Origin: Clostridia bacterium | GTDB taxonomy: Bacteria > Bacillota > Clostridia > Peptostreptococcales > Anaerovoracaceae | Direction: 5' to 3' | Length of the DNA stretch: 64,000 nucleotides | Assembly (NCBI GenBank): GCA_900754795.1 | Contig: CAAEEA010000081.1 | Span: forward strand, 25,255-89,254 | In this document: positions 16,634-25,165 of the stretch, piece by piece | Layout of the letters: every line of letters starts with the position of its first letter | Numbering within the stretch: position 1 is the first letter of the stretch | Notes under the pieces: model-generated | Database searches by the model: none | What the model was told of the DNA's origin: nothing | What the model saw: only the letters and a program-made list of their open reading frames with translations | Translations under genes and position numbers: made by a program

Positions 16634-17170
16634 TTAGAAACTCGGCGGTGTGCTAACCCACAGAATTTCCGCTCCTTTCTTCGATGTTATATAATGATTC
16701 TTGTCGGGAGTATAATAAAATGATTCTCCGGCCTTTGCCCTGTGCTTTTCCTTGCCTATCGCGATGATTATTTCGCCTCGCAGCACATATCCGAATTCTT
16801 CTCCCTCGTGAGGATTATCTGGATATGTGGAGCCTCCGGGACTGAGAGTCAGCCTTATGGGCTCCATCATGTTTTTCTGAGCGTTGGGAATTATCCACTC
16901 TGTCTTGTTGCCCAGGTCTTCGTCTATCTTTTCAAAGTAGTCTTCATCTTTGAACACCACCTGCGCCGGTTCCTCTTCTCCCGAGAAAAACTCACTGATA
17001 GTCATGCCCAGACACTGCAGTATATCTTCGAGGGTGGAAATCGACGGAGATGTCAGATCGTTTTCCAGCTGAGATATGAAACCTTTTGAAAGTTCGCTCC
17101 TGTCCGCCAGTTCCTCTTGTGTAAGTCCGTTTAATACCCTCAGTTCTTTTATTTTAGAGCCTATTTCCAT
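16634..17170 (-). CDS. XRE-cupin transcriptional regulator of the pot operon
   Basis: A 178-residue protein with an N-terminal XRE helix-turn-helix (IKELRVLNGLTQEELADRSE) and a C-terminal cupin barrel from about residue 105 (PHEGEEFGYVLRGEI). The arrangement matches PuuR-type regulators that sense small metabolites in the cupin. First gene of the potABCD operon, with candidate operators at 17190-17228. Polyamine sensing is inferred from context. Confidence 0.88.
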   Translation of the reverse strand: MEIGSKIKELRVLNGLTQEELADRSELSKGFISQLENDLTSPSISTLEDILQCLGMTISEFFSGEEEPAQVVFKDEDYFEKIDEDLGNKTEWIIPNAQKNMMEPIRLTLSPGGSTYPDNPHEGEEFGYVLRGEIIIAIGKEKHRAKAGESFYYTPDKNHYITSKKGAEILWVSTPPSF

Positions 17171-17189
17171 TGTCTCTTCCCGTTTCCGC

Positions 17190-17228
17190 GTTTCGTTATA
17201 ATAAACACTGAGTTTAGAAATACTAAAC
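17190..17228 (-). promoter_or_regulatory. Two 17-bp dyads upstream of the pot operon
   Basis: GTTTAG-N5-CTAAAC (17212-17228) and GTTT-N9-AAAC (17190-17206) are both 17 bp long, with centres 22 bp apart, about two helical turns. The second contains TATTAT/TATAAC, possible -10 sequences of the minus-strand promoter. They are candidate binding sites for the XRE-cupin regulator. Confidence 0.55.
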
Positions 17229-17335
17229 CTCCGCGCATATTATTATATACGAAACCCGCGTTATGTCAAGGGGATAGCTTCAGGAAATTTAGCAAAATCA
17301 TCACGCTCCCTGATGACTTTTCTTTCACGCGATGA

Positions 17336-17341
17336 TATAAT
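17336..17341 (+). promoter_or_regulatory. -10 element giving a probably leaderless transcript
   Basis: A perfect TATAAT ends 6 bases before the ATG at 17348, so the expected start point is the start codon itself. No Shine-Dalgarno is visible, and the -35 region is weak. Confidence 0.5.
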
Positions 17342-17347
17342 ACCGTT

Positions 17348-18298
17348 ATGGCTACGATTTTATACAAGATAACATCAATTTTTCTCATCATGGGCGTGGG
17401 GTTCTTCCTGAACAGGAGCAGGATCATCCCTTCTGAGGCAGAAAAATACTTTGTCAACCTCCTCCTTTTCATCACAACCCCGTGCATGATTCTCTCCTCC
17501 GTAACGGCAAACGAATTCAGCAGCGAGATGATGACCGCTACTGTCCAAGCGCTGCTCTGCGGGGTGGGATTTTTCGCCGTGCTCTTCATCCTCGGATATC
17601 TGCTGCTTAAAAAGATAATGAAAGTTCGTCCCGAGGAAGATACCGGAGTCTATATAATGGCTTTCTCCACAGTGAACAACGGGTTTATGGGCTTTCCGAT
17701 CACCAACGCGATCTTTGGAGGCAGTATTCTCTATCTGATGATAATACACAACATCTGTCTTACGGTGTACATGTACTCCGCTGGGCCTTTTATACTGAAC
17801 ATGAACTCAGATCACGGTTCTTTCAGCTTCCGCCGGCTGCTCAGTACATTCCGCAACCCGTCGACGATTATCTCTCTTATTGCGGTGGCGATGCTATTTA
17901 TGGGTCTTAAACTTCCGGGGCTTATAAACGAATCCGTTACTCTTATAGGCGATATGACCGTGCCTCTTTCCATGATGGTAGTAGGAATGCAGCTGGGGGA
18001 AAGCAACATCGGCAGCATAATCAAAAACCGCAGCCTGGTGATAATGTCGCTGATAAAGATGTTCATTATCCCGGTTCTGATATTCCTTCTTGTAAACTGG
18101 CTTCCCATCGATGATTCGGTCAAGCTCACCATCGTGTTCGCTTCGGCCTTTCCGGCCGCGGTGGTAACTTCCGCCCTTGCTTTTATGGAAAGCAAAAACT
18201 CTACCCTCGCAGCCGAAGCCATTGCCTTTACCACCCTGATTTCAGTTATCTGTATCCCGGTATGCGCCGTGCTGCTTACAGAATTTTACGGTATATAG
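17348..18298 (+). CDS. AEC-family transporter (auxin-efflux-carrier / malate permease type)
   Basis: A 316-residue protein with about ten hydrophobic segments in two five-helix halves, NRSRIIPSEAEKYFVNLLLF near the start, and the central helix break NNGFMGFPI typical of the AEC (PIN-like) family. Relatives export or exchange organic acids. It is monocistronic, between the pot regulator and a convergent gene. The substrate is unknown. Confidence 0.87.
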   Translation: MATILYKITSIFLIMGVGFFLNRSRIIPSEAEKYFVNLLLFITTPCMILSSVTANEFSSEMMTATVQALLCGVGFFAVLFILGYLLLKKIMKVRPEEDTGVYIMAFSTVNNGFMGFPITNAIFGGSILYLMIIHNICLTVYMYSAGPFILNMNSDHGSFSFRRLLSTFRNPSTIISLIAVAMLFMGLKLPGLINESVTLIGDMTVPLSMMVVGMQLGESNIGSIIKNRSLVIMSLIKMFIIPVLIFLLVNWLPIDDSVKLTIVFASAFPAAVVTSALAFMESKNSTLAAEAIAFTTLISVICIPVCAVLLTEFYGI

Positions 18299-18324
18299 AA
18301 ACTTTCCGTCCGACAAACCCCGGC

Positions 18325-18377
18325 ATAAAAAAGACGCCTTAAAAGCCGTTTTACGGCTTCTAAGACGTCATTTTTTT
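18325..18377. terminator. Bidirectional intrinsic terminator
   Basis: A long stem built from GACG-CCTTA-AAGCCG and CGGCTT-CTAAG-ACGTC is flanked by an A run (18327-18332) and a T run (18371-18377). It serves the convergent AEC gene and cohesin-type gene. Confidence 0.85.
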
Positions 18378-19488
18378 AATACAGGTCGCTTCCCGGTTCG
18401 TTTTCTTTTTTTCGTTTATTGTAAATGGTATATCCGCCAAGTCCGGCAAATGCCAGCGCGAAGGCCAAAGCCGCGGCTCCGAGAATAATTGTCATGGAAC
18501 TGTTTTCTCCTTTTTCCGCTTCAAGGGCCAGTCTCTCATATTCCAGCGCTTCTTCCACAGAGATCGTTCTGGATGAGGTTATCTTTTCTGTTTCTTCATC
18601 ATAGAAAAACCATTTTTCTTCGTCTGTCTCGGGATCACTCAGCAAAATCAGTTTATATTCGCTCTCGTCGCTGACGGCGATCTGTATGTTCCAGTCATAT
18701 TCGCCGTAAGCGGAATCTTTGGCTTCAAATCCCTCCGGAAGTTTTTTATCCTTTAGATCATCGACTATCACATAAGTCCTGTCTCCGACTTCGACTTCAA
18801 TGTTATCCGGTTTTTCTGACGGATCAGGTTCTTCCTCCTCTTCTGTCTTTTCTTCATCGTCAGCTTCCGGCGGTTCGACTACCGTGGAAGTTGCCTCGTC
18901 AAAGTCTCCCCGTCCGTTAGTTCCCGAAGGCGAACTCTGGACAGCGCCGGAGCTGCCTGAAGATCCTCCCGACGATGAACTGCTTCCGGAGCTGCCGCTG
19001 TGCGAGCCGGAGGATGAACTTCCGGATGAAGATGAGCTTCCACTGGAAGATGAACTTCCGGATGACTTTTCTTTAATTGTAATAGAAACACTTGCCCCAT
19101 TGTCAAAAGGCGTCTTATCAATCGTGCCACCTGTTACGTTACTCATAGAAATACTTGCATCTCCTGCCGCAACCGCTTTGAATTTAAAAGTAGTTGACAT
19201 AGATGTAGATCCCGCCGAATCTAAAATGAGGGTTCCATTGCCCGGATTATATGTTCCGTTCGTAGGACCATCACCTATTAACTGCAACTTTGAAGAAAAA
19301 CTAAATGTCCCCTGAACAGCCCCAAAGGTACCGTTCTTATAAGTTAGCGTAACTGATATTGTATCTCCTACTGTACATGTTCTTTTATTGGCAGACATTG
19401 TTGCGGTAACAGCAGAGCCATATCCTGTTGCCATTGATCCTAAAATAAATGTAATGGCAATAACTAAAACAACTAATCTTTTTCTCAT
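18376..19488 (-). CDS. Membrane-anchored surface protein with cohesin-like domain
   Basis: A protein of about 370 residues: signal peptide (1-25), a cohesin-like beta domain (about 26-138, with TCTVGDTISVTLTYKNGTFG and a GTFSFSSKLQL strand), a Ser/Gly linker (about 142-188), an acidic stretch, a folded region, and a C-terminal membrane helix near 340-360 followed by YNKRKKENE. This predicts an extracellular cohesin held on the membrane. The ATG at 19488 is 7 bases from AAAGGA; one at 19494 is too close. It follows the dockerin-bearing lysozyme by a few bases, so the pair is co-expressed. The cohesin call rests on pattern and neighbour; an invasin-like Ig fold is an alternative. The first 400 bases are AT-rich. 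Confidence 0.72.
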   Translation of the reverse strand: MRKRLVVLVIAITFILGSMATGYGSAVTATMSANKRTCTVGDTISVTLTYKNGTFGAVQGTFSFSSKLQLIGDGPTNGTYNPGNGTLILDSAGSTSMSTTFKFKAVAAGDASISMSNVTGGTIDKTPFDNGASVSITIKEKSSGSSSSSGSSSSSGSSSSGSHSGSSGSSSSSGGSSGSSGAVQSSPSGTNGRGDFDEATSTVVEPPEADDEEKTEEEEEPDPSEKPDNIEVEVGDRTYVIVDDLKDKKLPEGFEAKDSAYGEYDWNIQIAVSDESEYKLILLSDPETDEEKWFFYDEETEKITSSRTISVEEALEYERLALEAEKGENSSMTIILGAAALAFALAFAGLGGYTIYNKRKKENEPGSDLY

Positions 19489-19499
19489 TTTCATTTCCT

Positions 19500-20936
19500 T
19501 TATTCAAATAATCTTATCCCAGCCAAATGCATACGCAGGTCAATAAGGTCAAATATATCCGTAGTATCGTTTTCATCTATATCTAAGGCTTTTTCGCTGC
19601 TATCTGACAGTTCAGATAAACCTGCTAAATGATTTCGCATATCTATCAAATCAAATATACTGCACTTCCCGTCTCCGTCGCTGTCGCCTCTTACGACTAT
19701 CACCGCCTGACCGATAGTCTTGCCGCCGCTGTCATGCACCGACAGCCTGTCTCCCGTGCCCACGGCGCCGGAGGTCATCTCCTTGCCCGATTCACTTAGG
19801 ACTTTAAATGTATAACCATCCTTAACTTTCACATTTTTCTTAAATGTGGCGACAGACGTTTCAAGACTTACTCCGGTGACATAGTCTCCTATTTTATATT
19901 TATCGCTGACGGCAAAATCGCTTTCAATACCCGGAGCTTCGCTTATCTTAAATGATACGAGCTGGTATCCGGTATATTTGCCCGTTCCTTTTACATAGGC
20001 GTAAGCTGTGCCGAGCGATCTGTTGTCTATGTATCCTACCAGATAATCCGTACCCTCTTTAAGGGTCTTGTCACCGGACTTGACGGTAACAGCCGGTTCG
20101 TAATTTTTCTTTCCCTCGTACAGGGCGTCAGCCACGGTTATCTTGCAGCCTGCTATGGAAGAACCGGATGATGAAGTCTGCGGTGAAAGGTACATAAAGT
20201 TGCAGTCGGTTCTGCCGCTTATACCGTTTACAGATCCGTCGGAACCGTACTGCCATATCAGATACTCATAATCATACTGACAGCGATTGTAATACTGCGC
20301 GACCCATGACACATATTTTTCGCTTATCTGTTTGCCGTCCACGGAATTTTCATAAAAAAGCAGGTTTGAATAAAATCCCGCGTCATATCCGGCCGCCTCA
20401 ATAGTGTCGCAGAAAGCTCTCACGTTAGAAGTTCTCTGACTCTTAGACAGGTTCTTTATTCTGCCCGGATTCGCCGAATCGCTGGCGTGCTCATAATCCA
20501 TGAACACCGGAAGCTGCAGATCGTAACCTTCTATTTCCTGCAGTGTCCACCGGGCTTCTGCTTTGGCTTCGGCATTGGTCTTCGCCTGGGAGAAATAATA
20601 AACTCCCACCATTATGCCCGCCTTTTGCGCTCCTTTTATATTTTTGTCAAAATAATCGTCGGAATACATGGTGCCTGACGCGCCGTATCCTCTGCCTCCC
20701 ACTCTTATGATGGCAAAATCCACCCCGTCTGCTTTTACCTTGTTCCAGTCTATGTTCCCCTGATAAGCGGACACGTCTATACCGTTGACGACAACCGAGC
20801 CGTCAAACTTTGAAGCGTGATTGTATGTTTTTCCGTTATAAGGTGACTTGCCTGATCCGGCAAAGACAGTTAAAGGAGAAAAGCAAAACGTGAATATCAG
20901 CATCACAGTCAGGATAAAAACAAATTTTTTTCTCAT
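19500..20936 (-). CDS. Secreted GH25 lysozyme with C-terminal dockerin
   Basis: A 478-residue protein: signal peptide (1-26), GH25 muramidase domain (about 50-265, GIDVSAYQGNIDWNKVKADG and the acidic pair in FMDYEHA), a beta-rich module with TLKEGTDYLVGY (about 270-335), and a type I dockerin (about 415-478). The dockerin has two calcium loops, DSDGDGKCSIFD and DIDENDTTDIFD, each continuing as LID-R-HLAG. GH25 cleaves peptidoglycan between MurNAc and GlcNAc. The dockerin should bind the cohesin-like domain encoded next door and keep the enzyme at the cell surface (inference). Confidence 0.9.
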   Translation of the reverse strand: MRKKFVFILTVMLIFTFCFSPLTVFAGSGKSPYNGKTYNHASKFDGSVVVNGIDVSAYQGNIDWNKVKADGVDFAIIRVGGRGYGASGTMYSDDYFDKNIKGAQKAGIMVGVYYFSQAKTNAEAKAEARWTLQEIEGYDLQLPVFMDYEHASDSANPGRIKNLSKSQRTSNVRAFCDTIEAAGYDAGFYSNLLFYENSVDGKQISEKYVSWVAQYYNRCQYDYEYLIWQYGSDGSVNGISGRTDCNFMYLSPQTSSSGSSIAGCKITVADALYEGKKNYEPAVTVKSGDKTLKEGTDYLVGYIDNRSLGTAYAYVKGTGKYTGYQLVSFKISEAPGIESDFAVSDKYKIGDYVTGVSLETSVATFKKNVKVKDGYTFKVLSESGKEMTSGAVGTGDRLSVHDSGGKTIGQAVIVVRGDSDGDGKCSIFDLIDMRNHLAGLSELSDSSEKALDIDENDTTDIFDLIDLRMHLAGIRLFE

Positions 20937-20957
20937 ATCTTCACTCCCGTGGAAAAT

Positions 20958-20986
20958 ATTCTACTATAGAGCGGCGGTCTTTTCAA
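20958..20986 (-). promoter_or_regulatory. Promoter of the lysozyme/cohesin operon
   Basis: TTGAAA (20986-20981), 17 bases, TAGAAT (20963-20958) on the minus strand, with the lysozyme ATG at 20936. Confidence 0.65.
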
Positions 20987-21026
20987 CCGGATAACACAAG
21001 ATACCCATGAGAATTTTTTCCTTATA

Positions 21027-21980
21027 CTATATCATTATTATCGCTCTCACCGGGCAGACCGGAGCACAGTAACCGCAGGTAAGGCATTTTTTCTCATCTA
21101 TACGGGCAAGTCCTCTCTCACTGTAATATATTGCTTCTGACTGACAGGCCGCGCGGCAGAGACCGCAGCCCTCGCAGCTGTCTTCTTCAATCCACATTTT
21201 CTTTTCCGATACGTCCGGATTATACGAGGCGGGCAGCTTACCGTCAAAAAAGCTGACGGCGTCATCTATTTCTTTCGCCGACGAAAATCCTATCATGACC
21301 GAATCCACCTGGCACAGGGACAACGCGTACCCCAGGGCTTTTTGGTAATTCAGTGTCAGGTTGCCTCCGCCAAAGGCTTTCATGGACATTGTCCCTTTTC
21401 CCATATCACGGCACAGTCTGAGAGCCTCTTCCATGTCCCGCGCCGTTCCCTGCCGGCCGCCGTGACGTATTCCCAGACCCGCGTAATTTATGAGAGAAAA
21501 CACTACGTCACATTCATTTATTCCAGCCATCTGCATGGTTACATCAACGTTGTGAGTTGATACGCCGGCCGCGCGTATAATCCCCCGGGCTTTAACGTCG
21601 CAAAGGCACTCCCATGCTCCTGCCCGCTCCTCGAACTGTCCGGCGCGCACTTCGTGCATCAGAAAAATATCTATAACATCCGTATCAAGAGCTCTGCGAG
21701 CTTCTTCTATCGCGGCGCTCATTCCTTCATAATCCGCCGCGAGAGATTTTGAACATACCACTGCCTTATGCCGCCCGGAACTCAGAGCGCGGCGGATATA
21801 CGGATACGCTCTGTAATATTGCGCCGTGTCTATCAGATTTATTCCTTTGTCAAAGGCATGGCTGATCACGTCCGCTCCCTCTTTTAGAGGCAAATTTCTC
21901 TGATTGGGGCCTATCGCGAGTACGCCCATGCCTATGCGGCTCACCTCTAAGCCTGTATTTCCCAGTAATATGTTTTTCAT
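21027..21980 (-). CDS. Aldo/keto reductase with C-terminal two-cluster ferredoxin domain
   Basis: A 317-residue protein. The AKR barrel has the catalytic Asp/Tyr context NLIDTAQYYRAYP, the Lys in AVVCSKSL and the His in IFLMHEVR. The last 60 residues hold two 4Fe-4S motifs, CEGCGLCRAAC and CLTCGYCAPVCP. Such fusions are common in anaerobes and may link NAD(P)H-dependent carbonyl reduction to ferredoxin. The substrate is unknown. Monocistronic with its own promoter. Confidence 0.9.
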   Translation of the reverse strand: MKNILLGNTGLEVSRIGMGVLAIGPNQRNLPLKEGADVISHAFDKGINLIDTAQYYRAYPYIRRALSSGRHKAVVCSKSLAADYEGMSAAIEEARRALDTDVIDIFLMHEVRAGQFEERAGAWECLCDVKARGIIRAAGVSTHNVDVTMQMAGINECDVVFSLINYAGLGIRHGGRQGTARDMEEALRLCRDMGKGTMSMKAFGGGNLTLNYQKALGYALSLCQVDSVMIGFSSAKEIDDAVSFFDGKLPASYNPDVSEKKMWIEEDSCEGCGLCRAACQSEAIYYSERGLARIDEKKCLTCGYCAPVCPVRAIIMI

Positions 21981-22001
21981 GTGAAAATCCTTTCCTTTTA
22001 A

Positions 22002-22030
22002 ATTATAATCGAGTATAATTATGATGTAAA
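22002..22030 (-). promoter_or_regulatory. Promoter of the aldo/keto reductase gene
   Basis: TTTACA (22030-22025), a 17-base spacer and a perfect TATAAT (22007-22002) on the minus strand. On the plus strand another TATAAT (22014-22019) is a likely -10 for the alarmone synthetase, so the two promoters overlap. Confidence 0.75.
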
Positions 22031-22052
22031 CATAATCTTTGGGGGTAAAAAA

Positions 22053-22691
22053 ATGCCAGATTCAAAGAATCTCGCCGCGGAGCCGGGCTTTGAGACGTTC
22101 AGACACGCCTACAGAGCCGCCATCAAAGAGGTCCGCACTAAAATCGAGATCCTCAGCGAAGATTTCGCGGTCAGACACGACTATAATCCTATCCACCATA
22201 TGGAAAGGCGTCTGAAATCTCCGGAAAGCATAGAAGAGAAGCTGACCCGCTACGGAAAGGAAATATCCATAGAATCCGCCCGCAAAAACATCATGGACAT
22301 AGCCGGCATAAGGGTTGTGTGCAATTTTATTGATGACGTATATGCAATGGCTGATATGATGCTTGAGCAAAATGACGTAAAGCTCGTCAACCGCAAAGAT
22401 TACATAAGCAGTCCTAAAGAAAACGGTTACAGAAGCCTCCATCTCGTCATAGCCGTTCCCGTCTTTCTCCTTGACGGCTGCGAATATGTGCCGGTAGAGG
22501 TTCAGATCAGGACGGTCGCCATGGACTTCTGGGCCAGTCTTGAACATCAGCTCAGATATAAAAAAGAAAAGGAACTTTCTCCGAAAGTTCATCAGGAACT
22601 GAAAGCGTGCGCGGAAGCAAGCGCCAATCTTGACAAGCGGATGCAGCTTTTGTTCGATGAAATAGCAAAATCAGACGGTTCCCGGGACTGA
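22053..22691 (+). CDS. Small alarmone synthetase (RelQ-type GTP pyrophosphokinase)
   Basis: A 212-residue protein with only the (p)ppGpp synthetase domain: RLKSPESIEEKL, the DIAGIRVVCNFIDDVY metal/ATP motif, KDYISSPKENGYRSLHLV and VPVEVQIRT. No HD hydrolase, TGS or ACT domains. It makes the stringent-response alarmone from GTP or GDP and ATP. RBS GGGGG is near the ATG. The last 40 residues are the helical tail used for RelQ/YjbM oligomerisation. Confidence 0.92.
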   Translation: MPDSKNLAAEPGFETFRHAYRAAIKEVRTKIEILSEDFAVRHDYNPIHHMERRLKSPESIEEKLTRYGKEISIESARKNIMDIAGIRVVCNFIDDVYAMADMMLEQNDVKLVNRKDYISSPKENGYRSLHLVIAVPVFLLDGCEYVPVEVQIRTVAMDFWASLEHQLRYKKEKELSPKVHQELKACAEASANLDKRMQLLFDEIAKSDGSRD

Positions 22692-22697
22692 CAATCA

Positions 22698-22731
22698 AAA
22701 AAATAAAAGCAGGATCAGATCCTGCTTTTTG
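22698..22731. terminator. Bidirectional intrinsic terminator
   Basis: An 8-bp stem AGCAGGAT/ATCCTGCT (22708-22726), extended by AA/TT pairs, with A-rich and T-rich flanks. It lies between the convergent alarmone synthetase and class V aminotransferase genes. Confidence 0.85.
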
Positions 22732-23763
22732 TTATGCCAGATAATAGAGATCATCGAGTTTTTGAAGTTTCATGAGAGCCCAGATTGCGTCGTTAACTTC
22801 CATTCTCGTATTCAGATATCCGAAACTGAAACGCGCCACGCCCCCGTCCGCTCCGAGCGCAGGTAGCATCATCGGGCAGTCACAGTCGCCGGCGCCTATG
22901 GCAATGTGGTTTTCTCTCATAAAATCTTTTATTTCTTTTGGAGAAAATCCCTTAACTGTCACAGACACGGAAGGCACTCTTGTGTTTGTTCCAAAGTCAC
23001 CGTAAACTTTGACGTCAGGCATTGAGCTTACAGACTCAAAAAATCTCTTTGCCAGTCTGTGCGGAAACACGCTTACGCCGTATATTCCTTTTTCCAGTAT
23101 AAAATCCACGGCGGCTTTGAGCCGGCCGAGTTTTTCTTCAGAAGGCGTGCGCAGCATATCCGTAATCTCTCTGTCCGGTAAAATACCGTCTCTCAAACAG
23201 ATCCCCCCTGTGCCCACAGGTCCCATCAGCTTCTTGTGACCCGAAAAGCAGAAAACGTCGATCTGCAGATCTTCAAGATTTACGGGGGTCGCTCCCGCGC
23301 TCTGACCGCCGTCAACTATAAGCAGAAGCCCGTGACGCCTCGCGAACGCGCCGATTTTTTCCATATCGGCTATGTTTCCCGTCAGCGCGCAGCCATGAGA
23401 ACAGACGATGACTTTTGTCTCAGGCTTTAAAGAACTCTCCAGCAGATCATATCTGATCACTCCGTACTCGTTTACCGGGAGATATGTTACGCTGCTTCCG
23501 TCCTTTTCGGCTCCCGCGAGAGCCTCCAGCGTAGCCCTGTGCTCTGTGACCGTTGATATCACATGATCTCCGGACTTAACAAAACATTTTACCGCTGCTT
23601 TTACCGCTTCGCTGCCGCTCTCGGCAAACAATATGTTCTCAGGTTTTTTTACACCTAAAAGTCTGGCAATGCTCCCGGCGGCAGCGTAACTTGGAGCCGG
23701 AGGAGCTTCTTTTACGGCAGACAGATTAGAAACCGCTGTATACGCGTTATTTAAATATGCCAT
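22732..23763 (-). CDS. Class V aminotransferase / cysteine desulfurase-like protein
   Basis: A 343-residue PLP enzyme: cofactor stacking His in ISTVTEHRATLEAL, VDGGQSAGATPV, and the Schiff-base lysine in FCFSGHKKLMGPVG. A cysteine-bearing loop near the C-terminus (GAGDCDCPMMLPALG) aligns with the SufS catalytic-Cys loop. It is shorter than NifS/SufS (about 385-405) and lacks the RSGT motif. A lyase or desulfurase acting on a cysteine-like substrate is possible. Two bases separate it from the amidohydrolase upstream. Confidence 0.78.
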   Translation of the reverse strand: MAYLNNAYTAVSNLSAVKEAPPAPSYAAAGSIARLLGVKKPENILFAESGSEAVKAAVKCFVKSGDHVISTVTEHRATLEALAGAEKDGSSVTYLPVNEYGVIRYDLLESSLKPETKVIVCSHGCALTGNIADMEKIGAFARRHGLLLIVDGGQSAGATPVNLEDLQIDVFCFSGHKKLMGPVGTGGICLRDGILPDREITDMLRTPSEEKLGRLKAAVDFILEKGIYGVSVFPHRLAKRFFESVSSMPDVKVYGDFGTNTRVPSVSVTVKGFSPKEIKDFMRENHIAIGAGDCDCPMMLPALGADGGVARFSFGYLNTRMEVNDAIWALMKLQKLDDLYYLA

Positions 23764-23765
23764 AT

Positions 23766-24302
23766 CTACCTCTTCACTTCCACATGCACTGATCCCATTA
23801 CATCAAGAGCCGCCTTCTGGAGATCGTCGTCATTGCTCGCCACGCACCCCGCGTCGACTCTGATCGGCACTTCAGGCAACGCGGCTTTGGCGATCGCTAT
23901 ATTTGAAATTACACAGATATTGGTCACCACCCCGGCAAACTCGATGCTTTCAAAACTGTCCTTATGTCCTCGCAGATATTCGCCCAGTTCCCATGAACCA
24001 AATGTAGGCTTGTCAAAAGAAATATCTCCTTCCTCTCTGAGCTCTCCTATTCTGCCGTAAAGCTGCCAGCCTTTTGTCCCTTTTATGTAGTGAGGCACAG
24101 GAAGATGTTTTCCCTCCTGAGTATCCATATAATCTTCTCCGTGAGTATCCATGGTGAAGATTATCTGGCCATTCTCTCCCATAGCCCTGTATTCTTTGAT
24201 TTTTTCAGCCAGCTTTTCTTCAATCTTATGAGCCTGAGCGCATCCCAGCGCTCCATCCACAAAATCATTCTGGTAATCTACAACGATAAGCAGCTTTTTC
24301 AT
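23766..24302 (-). CDS. Isochorismatase-fold cysteine hydrolase (nicotinamidase-like)
   Basis: A 178-residue protein with the catalytic triad context of the family: Asp in LLIVVDYQNDFVDG, Lys in HYIKGTKGW and Cys in FAGVVTNICVISN. The FTMDTH segment supplies metal-site residues as in nicotinamidases. It probably hydrolyses an amide such as nicotinamide. Part of a four-gene operon with MBOAT, SGNH and class V aminotransferase genes. Confidence 0.85.
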   Translation of the reverse strand: MKKLLIVVDYQNDFVDGALGCAQAHKIEEKLAEKIKEYRAMGENGQIIFTMDTHGEDYMDTQEGKHLPVPHYIKGTKGWQLYGRIGELREEGDISFDKPTFGSWELGEYLRGHKDSFESIEFAGVVTNICVISNIAIAKAALPEVPIRVDAGCVASNDDDLQKAALDVMGSVHVEVKR

Positions 24303-24314
24303 TTTTTCCTCCTG

Positions 24315-25157
24315 TCAGACTTCAGACTGACTGCCCTCCGGCGCTATGGCCTTCGTAAGTATCCAGTCTACCCATTCCACATAGTATTTGCCCAGCACGT
24401 GAGTATTGTCGCTGGTACATTCAGCTTTCAGATTGCCGTTTTCATCATCGAATATCTCGTTAACATCAATATAGAATATCTTTTTGTTATCCGCAAGTTC
24501 AGATATCCTGCTGTTGAACTCATTGATGTTCGCGTTATTGAAAACGCTGTCGCTGTCGGATCTGCCGGCGGAAACATGCAGGTTAGCCTCAATAAAGATA
24601 AGAGCGTCCGGCGCTTTTGTCCTGATCCAGTTTATGAGATCAGCATATTTATCTACAGTATTGTCTCTGTTGTATCCCAGCTCGTTGATCCCCAGCATGA
24701 CATAGATTTTGCCGTAACTTTTGGCGGACAGCAGTCCGTCCAGTGTATATGTGCCGACTCCCGGCACGTTGACCGACTCGTCTCTTACATTATACACATT
24801 CATACCTGTAGTGGCAAAGAAATTTGGTCCCTGAGTCTGTCCGTATTCTCTGAGTCCAACGGTTCTCGAATCTCCGATAAACAGAGCATCGTTGAGATAA
24901 GAGCTGTCCGCTGTCGTAAACGGAGCCGCGGAAGGGTCGGCTTTTTCAGGCTCAGGATTTGAAGGTTCTGCTGTTTCTCCTTCTTCTTTGCTCTCGTCAT
25001 TGCCGCCGGAAGGTTCTTCCTGAGCGGGAGGAGCTTCCGCCGGCGTATCCTCGCTGAGGCTGTCCACTATAAGCACTTTAAAAGAAACTATAGCAAACAA
25101 AACTACACAGGAGATCATTATTAAGATTGAAAAGGAATATCTTATAAAATTCTTCAT
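24315..25157 (-). CDS. Membrane-anchored SGNH/GDSL hydrolase-type protein
   Basis: A 280-residue protein: N-terminal membrane helix (9-31), a Pro/Glu-rich linker (35-80), then an SGNH domain with Ser in DALFIGDSRTVGLRE, Gly/Asn in MLGINELGYN and the Asp-x-x-His in TSDNTHVLGKYY. It is outside the membrane. It lies 8 bases after the MBOAT gene, a pairing like AlgI/AlgJ or PatA/PatB, so O-acetylation of a surface polymer is likely. Confidence 0.85.
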   Translation of the reverse strand: MKNFIRYSFSILIMISCVVLFAIVSFKVLIVDSLSEDTPAEAPPAQEEPSGGNDESKEEGETAEPSNPEPEKADPSAAPFTTADSSYLNDALFIGDSRTVGLREYGQTQGPNFFATTGMNVYNVRDESVNVPGVGTYTLDGLLSAKSYGKIYVMLGINELGYNRDNTVDKYADLINWIRTKAPDALIFIEANLHVSAGRSDSDSVFNNANINEFNSRISELADNKKIFYIDVNEIFDDENGNLKAECTSDNTHVLGKYYVEWVDWILTKAIAPEGSQSEV

Positions 25158-25165
25158 AGTTCACC

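Noticed and set aside
18879..19315. Repetitive Ser/Gly-coding region as a possible tandem repeat or CRISPR
   Set aside because: The repeats are low-complexity linker codons with no fixed spacer or unit.
22732..23763. Annotation as a standard NifS/IscS
   Set aside because: The protein is shorter and lacks the RSGT motif, and no iscU, sufU or thiI neighbour is present, so only a class V family call is made.
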